Shown: piece by piece, positions 7,094 through 16,279 of the stretch | Layout of the letters: each line of letters begins with the position of its first letter | How positions within the stretch are numbered: position 1 is the first letter of the stretch | Made by a program: the position numbers and the translations under genes | The notes under the pieces: generated by a model | Databases searched by the model: none | What the model saw: only the letters and a program-made list of their open reading frames with translations | Told to the model about the DNA's origin: nothing | Origin: a virus | Strand: one strand, 5' to 3' | IMG/VR virus record: IMGVR_UViG_3300007516_000040 | Location: 1-41,427 of that record | DNA length: 41,427 nucleotides

Positions 7094-7705
7094 ATGACAA
7101 GACTTGTCCTTTTCAATGGCCCTCCCGGCTGCGGCAAGGACACGATCGTACGCGGGTTGACGCAGTACCTCAAGTTCTCACACTTGAAGTTCGCTGCGCC
7201 AATCAAGCGTATGGCGTGTGGATTGCTTGACTGTGACATGTCATGGCTTGAAGCGAACAAAGACACGTTCATCATACCGTTTGGTTACAAGCACGACATC
7301 ACACTCAGACAGTTTTTAATTGAGTTGTCTGAGAAATTCTTCAAGCCTTTATATGGCGATAACGTGTTCGGCAATCTTTTATGGAATGAGGTGAAACGTG
7401 CTCCGAACAAGCTTGTACTTGTTTCTGATTGTGGCTTCCATAGTGAAGTACATCGTGTTGTGGGAAATGCAGGGAAGGCAAACTGTCTCATTGTTCGAAT
7501 TCATCGCAGCGGACACAACTTTGTTGGTGACTCTCGTAGCTATCTCGAAGATGGGATATGTAAAACAGTAGACGTCTACAACACACATACGTCACATTGG
7601 TTGACAATTGCTAGCTTACGTGTTATAATGAATTCATACAAGGGAATAGAGAAAGAATTCCTAAAGGAGCCTGAATGGTTGCGCGATATTCCATCCGCCC
7701 AGTAA
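7094..7705 (+). CDS. Deoxynucleoside monophosphate kinase-like P-loop protein
   Basis: 203 residues, one base after the helicase stop. The N-terminal P-loop is G9-P-P-G-C-G-K15-D16-T. The internal VLVSDCGFHSE resembles the SD-x-R-F-x-x-E segment of phage dNMP kinases, and the length is close to theirs. Such enzymes phosphorylate dNMPs to raise dNTP pools for phage DNA synthesis, which fits the next-door polymerase. Substrate specificity cannot be read. A consensus promoter lies inside the 3' third of the gene. Confidence 0.75.
   Translation: MTRLVLFNGPPGCGKDTIVRGLTQYLKFSHLKFAAPIKRMACGLLDCDMSWLEANKDTFIIPFGYKHDITLRQFLIELSEKFFKPLYGDNVFGNLLWNEVKRAPNKLVLVSDCGFHSEVHRVVGNAGKANCLIVRIHRSGHNFVGDSRSYLEDGICKTVDVYNTHTSHWLTIASLRVIMNSYKGIEKEFLKEPEWLRDIPSAQ
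7601..7629 (+). promoter_or_regulatory. Consensus sigma70 promoter upstream of the polymerase genes
   Basis: TTGACA at 7601-7606 and TATAAT at 7624-7629 with a 17-base spacer. The spacer shares TTACGTG before the -10 box with the promoter at 487. It would start a transcript just ahead of the small gene at 7675 and the polymerase at 7959. Confidence 0.75.
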
Positions 7706-7959
7706 TTGAATGTTGCATTGCTAAGCCATCACAGAGTGACTTAGCTTCTCTGCTGCAATATAAATACAAACTCGATCCATGCAAGCCTAAACCAGACGGT
7801 GAAGATCGCGTATTCACATTCTCATATTACACTACAGAGCTTGCACGTAACATGCCAAAAAACAGCAAAGAACGTAAAGAAATTGCTCGCATTCTACGTG
7901 CTAGGCACTCTTACATCTGGACACTCTTTCACCAAGTGATGACACTTGAGGATTGGTAA
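7675..7959 (+). CDS. Small basic protein ahead of the polymerase
   Basis: 94 residues with an AAAGGAG ribosome site. It overlaps the kinase gene by 31 bases, and its TAA shares a base with the polymerase ATG (TAATG). It is basic with many aromatic residues (YKYKLDPCKPKP, RILRARHSYIWTLFHQV). It could be a polymerase accessory factor by position only; no motif supports a specific job. It is the first gene after the 7601 promoter. Confidence 0.7.
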   Translation: MVARYSIRPVIECCIAKPSQSDLASLLQYKYKLDPCKPKPDGEDRVFTFSYYTTELARNMPKNSKERKEIARILRARHSYIWTLFHQVMTLEDW

Positions 7960-10424
7960 TGACACCTCTGCAAACGAACACATCGCAGCATATCCTGTCT
8001 CTAGGACTTGAATACAAAGTTCTAGGGACAGGATCACCTTCCTCAAAGATCGCTATCATAGCAGAGTATCCCGGCGAAACGGAAATCATGCTAAAGCAAC
8101 CGCTCATTGGACAAAGCGGTCGCTTGTTGTGGGAGAAGCTTGGCTCTATTGGAGTGAAGAGGGAACAATGTTACATCACAAACGTAGTCAAGGACGCAGT
8201 AACAGTAAAGGTCGTGGACGGAACAAGGGAAAGGCAACTAGCGTCAAAAGAGGACATGGCGAAGTGGCAATCCGTCTTGATGCGGGAGTTATCGCAACTC
8301 TCCAACGTCGAATATATCTTGCTCCTAGGGAATGCAGCACTGGAAGCAGTGACAGGACATAAAGGCGTCAATAAGTGGCGTGGTTCTGTTCTAGACTTCT
8401 CTTGTGGTATGGGCTTTGCACGCAATGGTAAGGTGCTCATCAGTTACAATCCTTCGTACATGATGCGTGACCCTACTGTAGAAGTGCACTTCACTATTGA
8501 TATGCAACGATTCAAGCGTCTTCTCAATGGCACGTACAAGCCTCACCCCATCAACGAAATCATCAATCCAACAAAACGTCAGGCCATCGACTACATGCGA
8601 ATGCTTCGTGCAGACAAGAAGCCTGTCTCATTCGACATTGAAACAATTGCTAACGAAACAGCGTGCATTGGCTTTGCTAACCAAGCACATGAAGGCATGT
8701 GCATCAATTTTCGCACGTTTGAAAGCACCTCAAAGCTAGACATGCACGATGAAGTGATCGTGCGTCAAGAAATGGCAGAGTTATTTGCTGACCCATCTCT
8801 CACGTTCGTAGCACAGAATGGCAACTTCGACTCATATTGGTTGCGTTTCAAAGATCGTTTCAAAACAACAGTACACTATGACACGTTGCTGGCACATCAT
8901 ACGCTCTATCCCAACATGCCTCACTCTCTTGCATTCCTCACCACGTACTACACGGAACACCCGTATTATAAAGATGACAAAGATGGATGGAAAGATGTAG
9001 GCGACATCAACAAGTTCTGGCGTTACAATGTCAAAGACTGTTGCATCACACACAAAGTGTACACAGAAAGCAAGAAGGAGCTAATTCAACAAAAGCTCTA
9101 CGACTTCTTTATGTCTCATGTCATGCGGTTGCAACCTCACCTTGTAGAGATGACAAGCAACGGCATTCTTGTTGATACTGCTTTACGTACAACGCTTGAA
9201 AAAGACTTGTCACAACAGCTTGTTGTCCTAGAGAAGAACTTCATAGACAAAGCACAACTTGCTGCAAGTGATCCAACTCTAATTATCAATCCACGTTCTT
9301 CTATGCAGATGAAGAAGTTCTTTTTCGATACACTCAAGCTAGTCGGTCACGGTAAAAAGACTGATATAGACAACCGCAATCGCATTCGCTCGCATCCGAA
9401 CACATCTCAGATTTCGCGTGAAATGCTTAAAGCCTTAGATATTTACAAAGAAGAACACAAATACTACAGTACGTATGTCCAAACAACGCTCGACTACGAT
9501 AATCGGATGCGTTGTGAATGGAAACAATGGGGAACTACTTCTGCCCCGGGTCGTTTGTCATCTTCATCTGTCATGTGGGGAAGCGGGACAAATCTACAGA
9601 ACCAGCCTGAACGAGCGCGAGAGATGTTTATTGCTCCTGCGGGATATGGCTTTGTGTATTTCGACTTGTCCCAAGCTGAAGCACGTTATGTCGCTCTCGC
9701 TTGGGGCATCAAAGGGCTCCTAGAAAACTTCGAGCGTGCGCGTCAAGATCCTGAGAATTATGATATACATCGACTTAATGCATCAAGCATCTTTAATGTC
9801 CCTTATGCAGATGTACCTAAAGAAGACTGGACAGAAGACCACAAACCAACGCTACGCTATCAAGGCAAACGTAGTGTACACGGTTTCAACTATCGACTCA
9901 TGCCTGAAACTGCTGCTGTTAAGTTTCAAACATCACTAGCGGAAGCTACTCGGGCACACAGACTATATCACGCAACATTTCCCGAGATTGGCGTTGCATG
10001 GCGTGAATTACGTGAACGTGTTGCGCGCGACAAAGTCTTATACAATGCCTATGGTAGGCGTTGGATATTACTGTCCAGAATCGACGACACCATTCTCGAT
10101 CCAATCGTTGCGTTCGAGCCTCAATCCTCAATTGGGGATAAAGTTTGCGAGGTTATTTATCTATCGCATGAAGACAAGGAATGGCCTAAGTCCAATAATG
10201 GTCTTGAAGCCGCAATCACTCTCAACATCCACGATGCTCTCATTGCTGTGTGCAGACTTGAAGATATGGACACAGTGGCACGTATCATGCACAGGCACGC
10301 CACAAAGCCGCTTATCGTCCGAGGTCAGGAGCTTGTTATTCCTGCCGATGTGAAGATTAGTGTACCAGACGACAACGGCGTGCATCGCTGGTCAACAATC
10401 ACTAAGAAGTGGAAAGGTCTATGA
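7959..10424 (+). CDS. Fusion of uracil-DNA-glycosylase-like domain, 3'-5' exonuclease and family A DNA polymerase
   Basis: 821 residues from the ATG at 7959. Residues about 20-200 form a family 4-type UDG-like domain: AE36-YPGETE, PLIG51-QSGRLLW, and ISYN164-PSYMM where an HPS motif is expected. Residues about 215-365 form a DEDDy exonuclease: FD226-I-E228-T, NGNF290-D291 and Y356-NVKD360. The polymerase follows: motif A D569-LSQAEAR, motif B R633-YQGK637-RSVHGFNY645, and motif C H758-D759-A760. Catalytic Asp residues of exonuclease and polymerase are present. Two deviations stand out: Asn for His in the UDG motif, and Ala for Glu after the motif C Asp. It is the replicative polymerase of this phage. 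Confidence 0.92.
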   Translation: MTPLQTNTSQHILSLGLEYKVLGTGSPSSKIAIIAEYPGETEIMLKQPLIGQSGRLLWEKLGSIGVKREQCYITNVVKDAVTVKVVDGTRERQLASKEDMAKWQSVLMRELSQLSNVEYILLLGNAALEAVTGHKGVNKWRGSVLDFSCGMGFARNGKVLISYNPSYMMRDPTVEVHFTIDMQRFKRLLNGTYKPHPINEIINPTKRQAIDYMRMLRADKKPVSFDIETIANETACIGFANQAHEGMCINFRTFESTSKLDMHDEVIVRQEMAELFADPSLTFVAQNGNFDSYWLRFKDRFKTTVHYDTLLAHHTLYPNMPHSLAFLTTYYTEHPYYKDDKDGWKDVGDINKFWRYNVKDCCITHKVYTESKKELIQQKLYDFFMSHVMRLQPHLVEMTSNGILVDTALRTTLEKDLSQQLVVLEKNFIDKAQLAASDPTLIINPRSSMQMKKFFFDTLKLVGHGKKTDIDNRNRIRSHPNTSQISREMLKALDIYKEEHKYYSTYVQTTLDYDNRMRCEWKQWGTTSAPGRLSSSSVMWGSGTNLQNQPERAREMFIAPAGYGFVYFDLSQAEARYVALAWGIKGLLENFERARQDPENYDIHRLNASSIFNVPYADVPKEDWTEDHKPTLRYQGKRSVHGFNYRLMPETAAVKFQTSLAEATRAHRLYHATFPEIGVAWRELRERVARDKVLYNAYGRRWILLSRIDDTILDPIVAFEPQSSIGDKVCEVIYLSHEDKEWPKSNNGLEAAITLNIHDALIAVCRLEDMDTVARIMHRHATKPLIVRGQELVIPADVKISVPDDNGVHRWSTITKKWKGL

Positions 10425-11680
10425 GTAGCCCACTTCCTTATTTCCCGCCGGGAACATTCGTTCACAACTACATGGAGGCAATGGCGGAAACAGAAACGCC
10501 ATTGATCTACGATTACATATGTGCATTGTGGGTATTGTCTTCAGCGATGGGGCGCAACGTAATTGTCGCTCGCCCATCTGCCCCTGTACATCTCAACATG
10601 TACATCACACTTGTCTCAGAATCAGGGATATTAAGAAAATCTTCTTCAATTCGAGCGGCGGTAAGCATACTGCGACACTTCATGTCCACCACACAATCAT
10701 CAACTTTGCTGATCGAAAGCAAAGTAACAATGGGAATGCTACTCAATGAACTATCCCGCACTACGAGAGAGCATGGTTCTTCACAAATTGTACTGGTTGC
10801 TTCTGAGCTTGCAGCTATGCTTGGACGCGGCACACAAATTGCTGGTATTCCTGCTCTCCTTACTGACCTTTATGATTGTCCTGACGAGCGGAGTGGTGGT
10901 GGGTCGCTCGCGACTGGAGGCCTTAACTTCAAGAATGTCTACTGTTCATTCTTGGCTGGTAGCACCCCTTCTTGGTTGGCAACTTCGGTGCGCCCTGAAA
11001 TTGTGGCAGGCGGCTTCACGTCTAGATGCTATTTCATCAACGGGCGCAATCGCAAAAGACTTGTAGCATGGGGAGAAGAAGCGAAACCTGATGCTGCTGA
11101 CAGACTTGTGAAACAATTGCAGGAGATACAAAATGAAAGCTGTTCCTACTTTCAAATTGGAATTAATTCTTCGGCAAAACAAACATTTACCAAATGGTAT
11201 GCAAATCGCCCCGTCCATAAAGATGTTTACCGAGAAAGTTTCGAGTCGCGAGAAGATGGGCACATCCTTAGATTTGCAGGACTTATGTGTGTTAATGAAA
11301 GAGCTTGGTCTATCAGCGACGATCACATACGTCGCGCGATTGCGTTTGTAACGGAAATTAAACGCTTTGGAACAGAACTCTTCACAGGTACGAAGGCTCA
11401 ACACACCGACCTTAAACTGGCTAAGAAGGTGCGCAATCTCATTCTTTCTAGTGGTAATGGCGGCATCAGTCACACTGATATTTATAGAAGCAGCAGTGTT
11501 TCTGGTCGTAGCGGTAATGAACTCCGCTCACTTCTTTCGATCATGCACGAACTAGACTTAGTCACGAAGCATGAAATCAAAAATATACGCAGTCGGCCGC
11601 GAACGATGTACGTCGCGACCGAATACTTGAAGAACGAATTGTTCTTAGAAGATGTAGCTAGGAAGCTAGGGATTGATTAG
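10421..11680 (+). CDS. DUF3987-like replication protein (helicase-like)
   Basis: The ATG at 10421 overlaps the polymerase stop (ATGA) and has AAAGG just upstream; a GTG start at 10409 is also possible. The 419 residues include LNMYITLVSESGILRKSS, which sits where DUF3987 proteins have their P-loop but lacks a clean GKS/T. Then come VASELAAMLG, LLTDLYDCPDERSG, a CSFLAGSTPSWL strand and GGFTSRCYFI, all in DUF3987-like order. The last about 80 residues look like a winged helix (GISHTDIYRSSSVSGRSGNELRSLL). Such proteins often take the place of a replicative helicase in phages. It is the last gene of the + strand half. Confidence 0.7.
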   Translation: MSSPLPYFPPGTFVHNYMEAMAETETPLIYDYICALWVLSSAMGRNVIVARPSAPVHLNMYITLVSESGILRKSSSIRAAVSILRHFMSTTQSSTLLIESKVTMGMLLNELSRTTREHGSSQIVLVASELAAMLGRGTQIAGIPALLTDLYDCPDERSGGGSLATGGLNFKNVYCSFLAGSTPSWLATSVRPEIVAGGFTSRCYFINGRNRKRLVAWGEEAKPDAADRLVKQLQEIQNESCSYFQIGINSSAKQTFTKWYANRPVHKDVYRESFESREDGHILRFAGLMCVNERAWSISDDHIRRAIAFVTEIKRFGTELFTGTKAQHTDLKLAKKVRNLILSSGNGGISHTDIYRSSSVSGRSGNELRSLLSIMHELDLVTKHEIKNIRSRPRTMYVATEYLKNELFLEDVARKLGID

Positions 11681-14600
11681 TTACTGTGGCTGTTGCTCCA
11701 TCGTCTTACCAAGCTGCAACTTGTCAAACTTAATGGGACGTTTGAACATTCCAGACAACAGAGCCTCATGCCTTTCAATATCTTGCAGAAGGCTTCTGTT
11801 GTTTTGGATGATCTGAAAAGCATTCTCATTCATCTTCGCACGTTTCATGTTAGGAGACAGCGATGTCGAATTCCGTATGCCTTGTGTGTCCTCATACAAC
11901 ACCTTGTTCATCGCTAGGCTACTGTCTGCGAACTGTTTATAAAGACCAGTTACCATTTCAGCCAACTGCTGAGTCGGCAAGTCCGGAGGTGGAGCAATTC
12001 CACCCGAAACAGTCGGCTCTCGAAATCCGATTTTCTTGTTACCAAGAAGGTCCGAAGGAACCCCGCCTGGAAGTGTAGACTGCTGCAATGCTTGCGCCAA
12101 TTGCTGCATTCCTTTTATCTTTTCTGCAACTAGCGATCCTGCTGCTTCTGTGGACGGCGAAATAGCAAGAAACGAATCAAACAGCGGACCACTACCGAAC
12201 GCACGCAAATTGTCTTTCAAACGCATACCGCGATCTTGGATATGGTTCACCGCAGAATCACTAAGTGCGCCTAACTTGGCGTCTGGATTTGCTCGCACAC
12301 GTGTACTTGCATCCACAAGCGACGTATAAATCATTCCTGCTGCACCAGAGCCAATGCTACGAACAAGTGCTTCCGTCTGTGCAGGCATGTACTGATCCAT
12401 GAACGATGCTTGTGGATTGCGTCCTTCACCGGGAGAGAAACCGCCTCGTGTCTTGTCATCAATCGCACGTGCGTCCATATAGCTGCGAACATCTACACCG
12501 AACAATGCAGCAGGAGCTTTTATAATAGGCGAGACAGGAGGCAGGATCGACTGTTCTCCGATCGCACCCCACACCTTGCCTTGCCTGTGTCCTACCATGT
12601 CCTTCAATCCTTTCAGTATGTCAGCATTCTCAGGCTTCTGATGCGATCCGTCTAATGCACCAATCATTGAACCTGCAATCAATTCACCTGCATACTTAAA
12701 CGGTCGCATAAGTGGATCAAGTGGAATCTCTACACCCATTTCAGGAGGCCTACCGGGAATAGGAATGTAGACGCTGCTCGCAAGCTTGTCAGGTGAACGT
12801 ACATTGAATTGGTAATCGCTGTAGCTGTGCTTTTCTCCTGTATCAGGATCAACGTAGTCATCTAGTGAAGCAGCCCAAATCGTAGCTCCAATTGCAGGAC
12901 CAACAGCAACATTGAAAATACCTGAAGCTACACCTTTAGGGTCCTTTCGAATAGCTTTAGCGAACTGTCCCGCTGTCTGAACAAAGATGTTGCCCCACGG
13001 TGTTGCAGCTACGCCGTGCCCCATAAGATTTGGTCCTGTTCCGCCATTCGCTTTCTTAAATGCGCCTGAACGTGCAGGATCACCTGTCATGTTACGCATC
13101 GCAGCAGATAACTCATTCTCAGGCAGGCGGCCTTTATTCATAGCACGCACTGACATAGCAGGAGCAGAACTAATAGCGTACAGGATGTCATTCACGAATG
13201 AAGCTGTTCCGTGAACTTTTCCCATCAAGCCTGCATTTGTTAATGCTTTCTCGGCTTGTCTAAAAGAATGTGCAGGATCGACAGACATGGCAGACGCAGG
13301 ACCAAGCACGCCTCGCTGTTGTAGGTCATACACAGCACTGCGCTGATACATGTTACGAAGTGTATCTGCAGCTTTCTTTGTTCCTACAGGACCAAACATT
13401 TGAGCCATGTGGCCATTGGTCAACACGCTGTTATGCAATGATTTAGCTACACGCTGCGTCATTACTGCTGCGACATTGGTAGCCATGCGGTATCCTGCAT
13501 CAACGGCAAATGTCGGATCACTGCGCCATCCAAAGCTCTTGTCTTTGCCTAACATCTTAGCCGACGCGTCTTGAATGTAACGATCCAAGTATCCCATCGC
13601 TACGCCCTTTTCACGTATGACAGGAGCAAGCGTGATGTTGTACAATACCGACGTAGGAGCAAAGAGCGTGCTGCCTGTGGCTGCGGCAGCCGCGCCAACG
13701 CTTCCACCTTCATAGAAGCGTGCCGCCTTTGAAGCAAAACCACTAGCAAGCTGCAATGCTGTAGGATTCGTAGCACCTTGCAAAGCATTACGAACAACTG
13801 CATCATTCACACGTGTCCACTTGCTTTCACCGTACTGATTGCGCCAATGCACGTAGTCTTTCTTGTTCGTATTAGGACCTGGACGGTCAATCGTTTCGCC
13901 GATCACTTTCGTTGCGTACGTGTCGCCTCTATCTTTCAAACGCTGCATGTTCGTCAAATAGCCACGTTGAATCTTCTTGCCTTCTGTTGTGCGCACAACT
14001 TCATCCATGTATGCAGGAAGGTGCTTGAATGGGCTACCTAGTTCTTCAAATGTCTTACGGCCAAGCTTATCCTGCAACACTGGACCACTAGTGCTTCCAA
14101 GTGCAGGCTTCTCGGCAATACCACGTGGATTGAGGTAGCTGCTTCCTTCATCCAGTCGTTCTGGAACAAAGTTTGGATTCGCTGCCTTAAAAGCTTTTAC
14201 TTCTTTAACACTGAAACGCTTACCTTCTGCTGTGTAATCAGCAAATGCGTTCGTTGTATTTAAGAAATCTCGAAATGTATGGTTCAATTCTGGATTACTT
14301 GTAACACGTTTCACATGGTTCTCTAATTCCCGTGTTGAAATATCTCCAAGGTTGTGCCAGACACCGCTGATGCGACGTGTATCCATTTCACGCTGAGAGT
14401 GCAATGCGTAGTCGATAGCTTTCTGATCTTCTGTATTTAGTTTTGCACGACGTTCGTACATATCATCAACAGCTGTGAACTTTACTGAACTATCAGGCAG
14501 ACGGCCTTCTTGATAGATAGACTGCATTCGCGTGTTCACAGAAGCGCCAGTACGTGCAGAAGTGAATTCACCAAATGCTGCCGCACGCTTTTCCGCTGTT

Positions 14601-15646
14601 GCTTTATCAAGTCCACTATTCACAAGAGCGGCACGCAAAGATTCTTGTGGTCCTGCCATTCCTGAGAAATTCTGTTGATCAAACTTCGTACCGAAACCTA
14701 GCAACGTTTTGTTTGTAGGGTCTGCTGGATCATATCCTGTAAGATGCTTTTCCATGCCATTACGCAAACCAATCGTAGCATCGTATACAGCTTTACGCTT
14801 CCAGTACAATCCTGCAGCAGCAGCTATAAAAGCGACACCTGCAGCATCGTACGCAGGATCACCTGTAAGTCTAGCTTGCACCATGCGCGGATCACGTTGC
14901 ACTTCAGAGATACCCTCTGCAGCAACGTCACCCATACCTTTCACTTTCTCATCAATCATAGACTTAGCTTGAGCAACTGTTGTTGTCTGTGGGTCCATTA
15001 GATGCTCAAGTCCTGCACCTAATGCACCAGCCACAGCCATGTTTGTTCCAGCGACAAGCTTGCTAGGCTTCGTAGAGATTGTGATAGGCGTAAGGACTTC
15101 CAATACCTTACCTGCACCACCAGTAATTGCACCGACTGTCGCGTTGGCTGCACGAATGCGACTATTCATTGCACCAAGTTTACTTGCTACCTTAGCAGGG
15201 GCAGAGATGCCAGCACCAAGCAACAAGCGTGTCCACGATGCAGCAACTTGCAACGGATCACCGCTCAACAAGTTGTCAGATAGTTCTTCGCCTGCTATTT
15301 TGTTAGAAAAAGCACGTACAGGTTCGGTGATGCTTCGCGTGATCTCATTCGCTCCTTCTGCTCCCCACAAATGCGTGTCACCGAAGCCTAGCTTGTTGCT
15401 TCCGTAGTTTATGCCTGCATCAGCTAGACCATACAAAGCAGTCGGAGCAGATACTATGTTTGCGCCGATCTCAGGCAGTGTCGTCGCAAACACACGTTGC
15501 CAACGAGGCATGATGCCTTGTGTGTCCTCATACAACACCTTGTTCATCGGATTCACGCCCAAAGGATTTGTAGATGCGTCTACTTTTGGCGCTGCTTCAC
15601 CTGCAAACTGTGCACGATTGATAGCATCTGCAAGACGGTCAACCAT
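11681..15646 (-). CDS. Very large virion protein, probable internal/ejection protein
   Basis: 1321 residues, the last gene of the late operon. It is Ala/Gly-rich with several hydrophobic stretches (VGAITGGAGKVLEVL, MAVAGALGAGLEHL, AGVAFIAAAAGLYW; GGSVGAAAAATGSTLF further in). No lysozyme or protease motif is visible. Size, position after other Ala/Gln-rich virion proteins and membrane-friendly segments fit the large internal proteins that podoviruses eject into the host envelope. A 12-residue peptide, MNKVLYEDTQGI, occurs near both the N-terminus (residues about 34-45) and the C-terminus, encoded by identical 37-bp repeats. The stop abuts the convergent DUF3987 stop. Confidence 0.75.
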   Translation of the reverse strand: MVDRLADAINRAQFAGEAAPKVDASTNPLGVNPMNKVLYEDTQGIMPRWQRVFATTLPEIGANIVSAPTALYGLADAGINYGSNKLGFGDTHLWGAEGANEITRSITEPVRAFSNKIAGEELSDNLLSGDPLQVAASWTRLLLGAGISAPAKVASKLGAMNSRIRAANATVGAITGGAGKVLEVLTPITISTKPSKLVAGTNMAVAGALGAGLEHLMDPQTTTVAQAKSMIDEKVKGMGDVAAEGISEVQRDPRMVQARLTGDPAYDAAGVAFIAAAAGLYWKRKAVYDATIGLRNGMEKHLTGYDPADPTNKTLLGFGTKFDQQNFSGMAGPQESLRAALVNSGLDKATAEKRAAAFGEFTSARTGASVNTRMQSIYQEGRLPDSSVKFTAVDDMYERRAKLNTEDQKAIDYALHSQREMDTRRISGVWHNLGDISTRELENHVKRVTSNPELNHTFRDFLNTTNAFADYTAEGKRFSVKEVKAFKAANPNFVPERLDEGSSYLNPRGIAEKPALGSTSGPVLQDKLGRKTFEELGSPFKHLPAYMDEVVRTTEGKKIQRGYLTNMQRLKDRGDTYATKVIGETIDRPGPNTNKKDYVHWRNQYGESKWTRVNDAVVRNALQGATNPTALQLASGFASKAARFYEGGSVGAAAAATGSTLFAPTSVLYNITLAPVIREKGVAMGYLDRYIQDASAKMLGKDKSFGWRSDPTFAVDAGYRMATNVAAVMTQRVAKSLHNSVLTNGHMAQMFGPVGTKKAADTLRNMYQRSAVYDLQQRGVLGPASAMSVDPAHSFRQAEKALTNAGLMGKVHGTASFVNDILYAISSAPAMSVRAMNKGRLPENELSAAMRNMTGDPARSGAFKKANGGTGPNLMGHGVAATPWGNIFVQTAGQFAKAIRKDPKGVASGIFNVAVGPAIGATIWAASLDDYVDPDTGEKHSYSDYQFNVRSPDKLASSVYIPIPGRPPEMGVEIPLDPLMRPFKYAGELIAGSMIGALDGSHQKPENADILKGLKDMVGHRQGKVWGAIGEQSILPPVSPIIKAPAALFGVDVRSYMDARAIDDKTRGGFSPGEGRNPQASFMDQYMPAQTEALVRSIGSGAAGMIYTSLVDASTRVRANPDAKLGALSDSAVNHIQDRGMRLKDNLRAFGSGPLFDSFLAISPSTEAAGSLVAEKIKGMQQLAQALQQSTLPGGVPSDLLGNKKIGFREPTVSGGIAPPPDLPTQQLAEMVTGLYKQFADSSLAMNKVLYEDTQGIRNSTSLSPNMKRAKMNENAFQIIQNNRSLLQDIERHEALLSGMFKRPIKFDKLQLGKTMEQQPQ
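11877..11913 (-). repeat. 37-bp direct repeat, 3' copy in the 1321-residue gene
   Basis: Identical over 37 bases to 15513-15549, same orientation and same reading frame (start-to-start distance 3636 bases, or 1212 codons). It encodes MNKVLYEDTQGI. Confidence 0.95.
15513..15549 (-). repeat. 37-bp direct repeat, 5' copy in the 1321-residue gene
   Basis: Partner of 11877-11913 with no mismatch. The flanking bases differ at once on both sides, so the repeat has sharp edges. Recombination between the copies would delete almost the whole gene but keep the frame. Confidence 0.95.
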
Positions 15647-15651
15647 ATTGT

Positions 15652-16278
15652 TTACCTGTAACGTGCCGGCAATGTATTCGGTGCATTCCTATCAGGCAGA
15701 GCTAAAGGTCCTGCACTACTAGGTGTAAGACCACGTGCTTTTGTACTTGCTAGAGCACGTTCATTCATCATAGCTTCCAGACGTGAAGGATTATTTCCTT
15801 TACCTGTCCAACGTCCTGTAGCAATGCCAGCAGGGCTAATATCTAGATCATATTGCCACTTATCTTGTCCTTCACTTGCGCCCTTTGTATTAGCTGCAGC
15901 CGCTTCTGCAAGCAACTTCGCAAGTGTCGCCTGTGAGAACTGATCATTCGCATTTGGATCATTGAAGATTGCACCAGAAGCTTTCATGCCGCTAGGAGCG
16001 TAACCTTTTTCCATCAAGCCTGTACTAGCTTTGATGATTGCCATTGCATTCTCTTGTGCCATCTGCTGTTGCGTCAAAGCAGCACTCATCTGGTTAGCTT
16101 CGCTCAAACCTTGCTCATAAGATGCAATCTGCTGATCTTGTCGTGTATCTGCAGCATTCTTGAACATGTAAGATAGACCGGACATGTCACGGTCAAGCGT
16201 ACCTTTTGCATAAATCTGCTGCAGAGGATCACTGCTGTACGCTTGAGGATTCGGACTTTTGATATTATTCGTTGCCAT
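15652..16278 (-). CDS. Putative virion/ejection protein, 208 residues
   Basis: It lies one base after the upstream gene and five bases before the 1321-residue gene. It is rich in Ala, Gln, Met and Asn with helical stretches (QQIASYEQGLSEANQMSAALTQQQMAQENAM, quoted in parts: QQIASYEQGL and ALTQQQMAQENAM). This composition matches small internal virion proteins of podoviruses. No enzymatic motif. Function is inferred from composition and position only. Confidence 0.6.
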   Translation of the reverse strand: MATNNIKSPNPQAYSSDPLQQIYAKGTLDRDMSGLSYMFKNAADTRQDQQIASYEQGLSEANQMSAALTQQQMAQENAMAIIKASTGLMEKGYAPSGMKASGAIFNDPNANDQFSQATLAKLLAEAAAANTKGASEGQDKWQYDLDISPAGIATGRWTGKGNNPSRLEAMMNERALASTKARGLTPSSAGPLALPDRNAPNTLPARYR

Positions 16279-16279
16279 G

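Noticed and set aside
10946-11473. 175-residue frame opposite the DUF3987 gene
   Set aside because: Antisense shadow of a gene with recognisable family features; no start signal and no operon on that strand.
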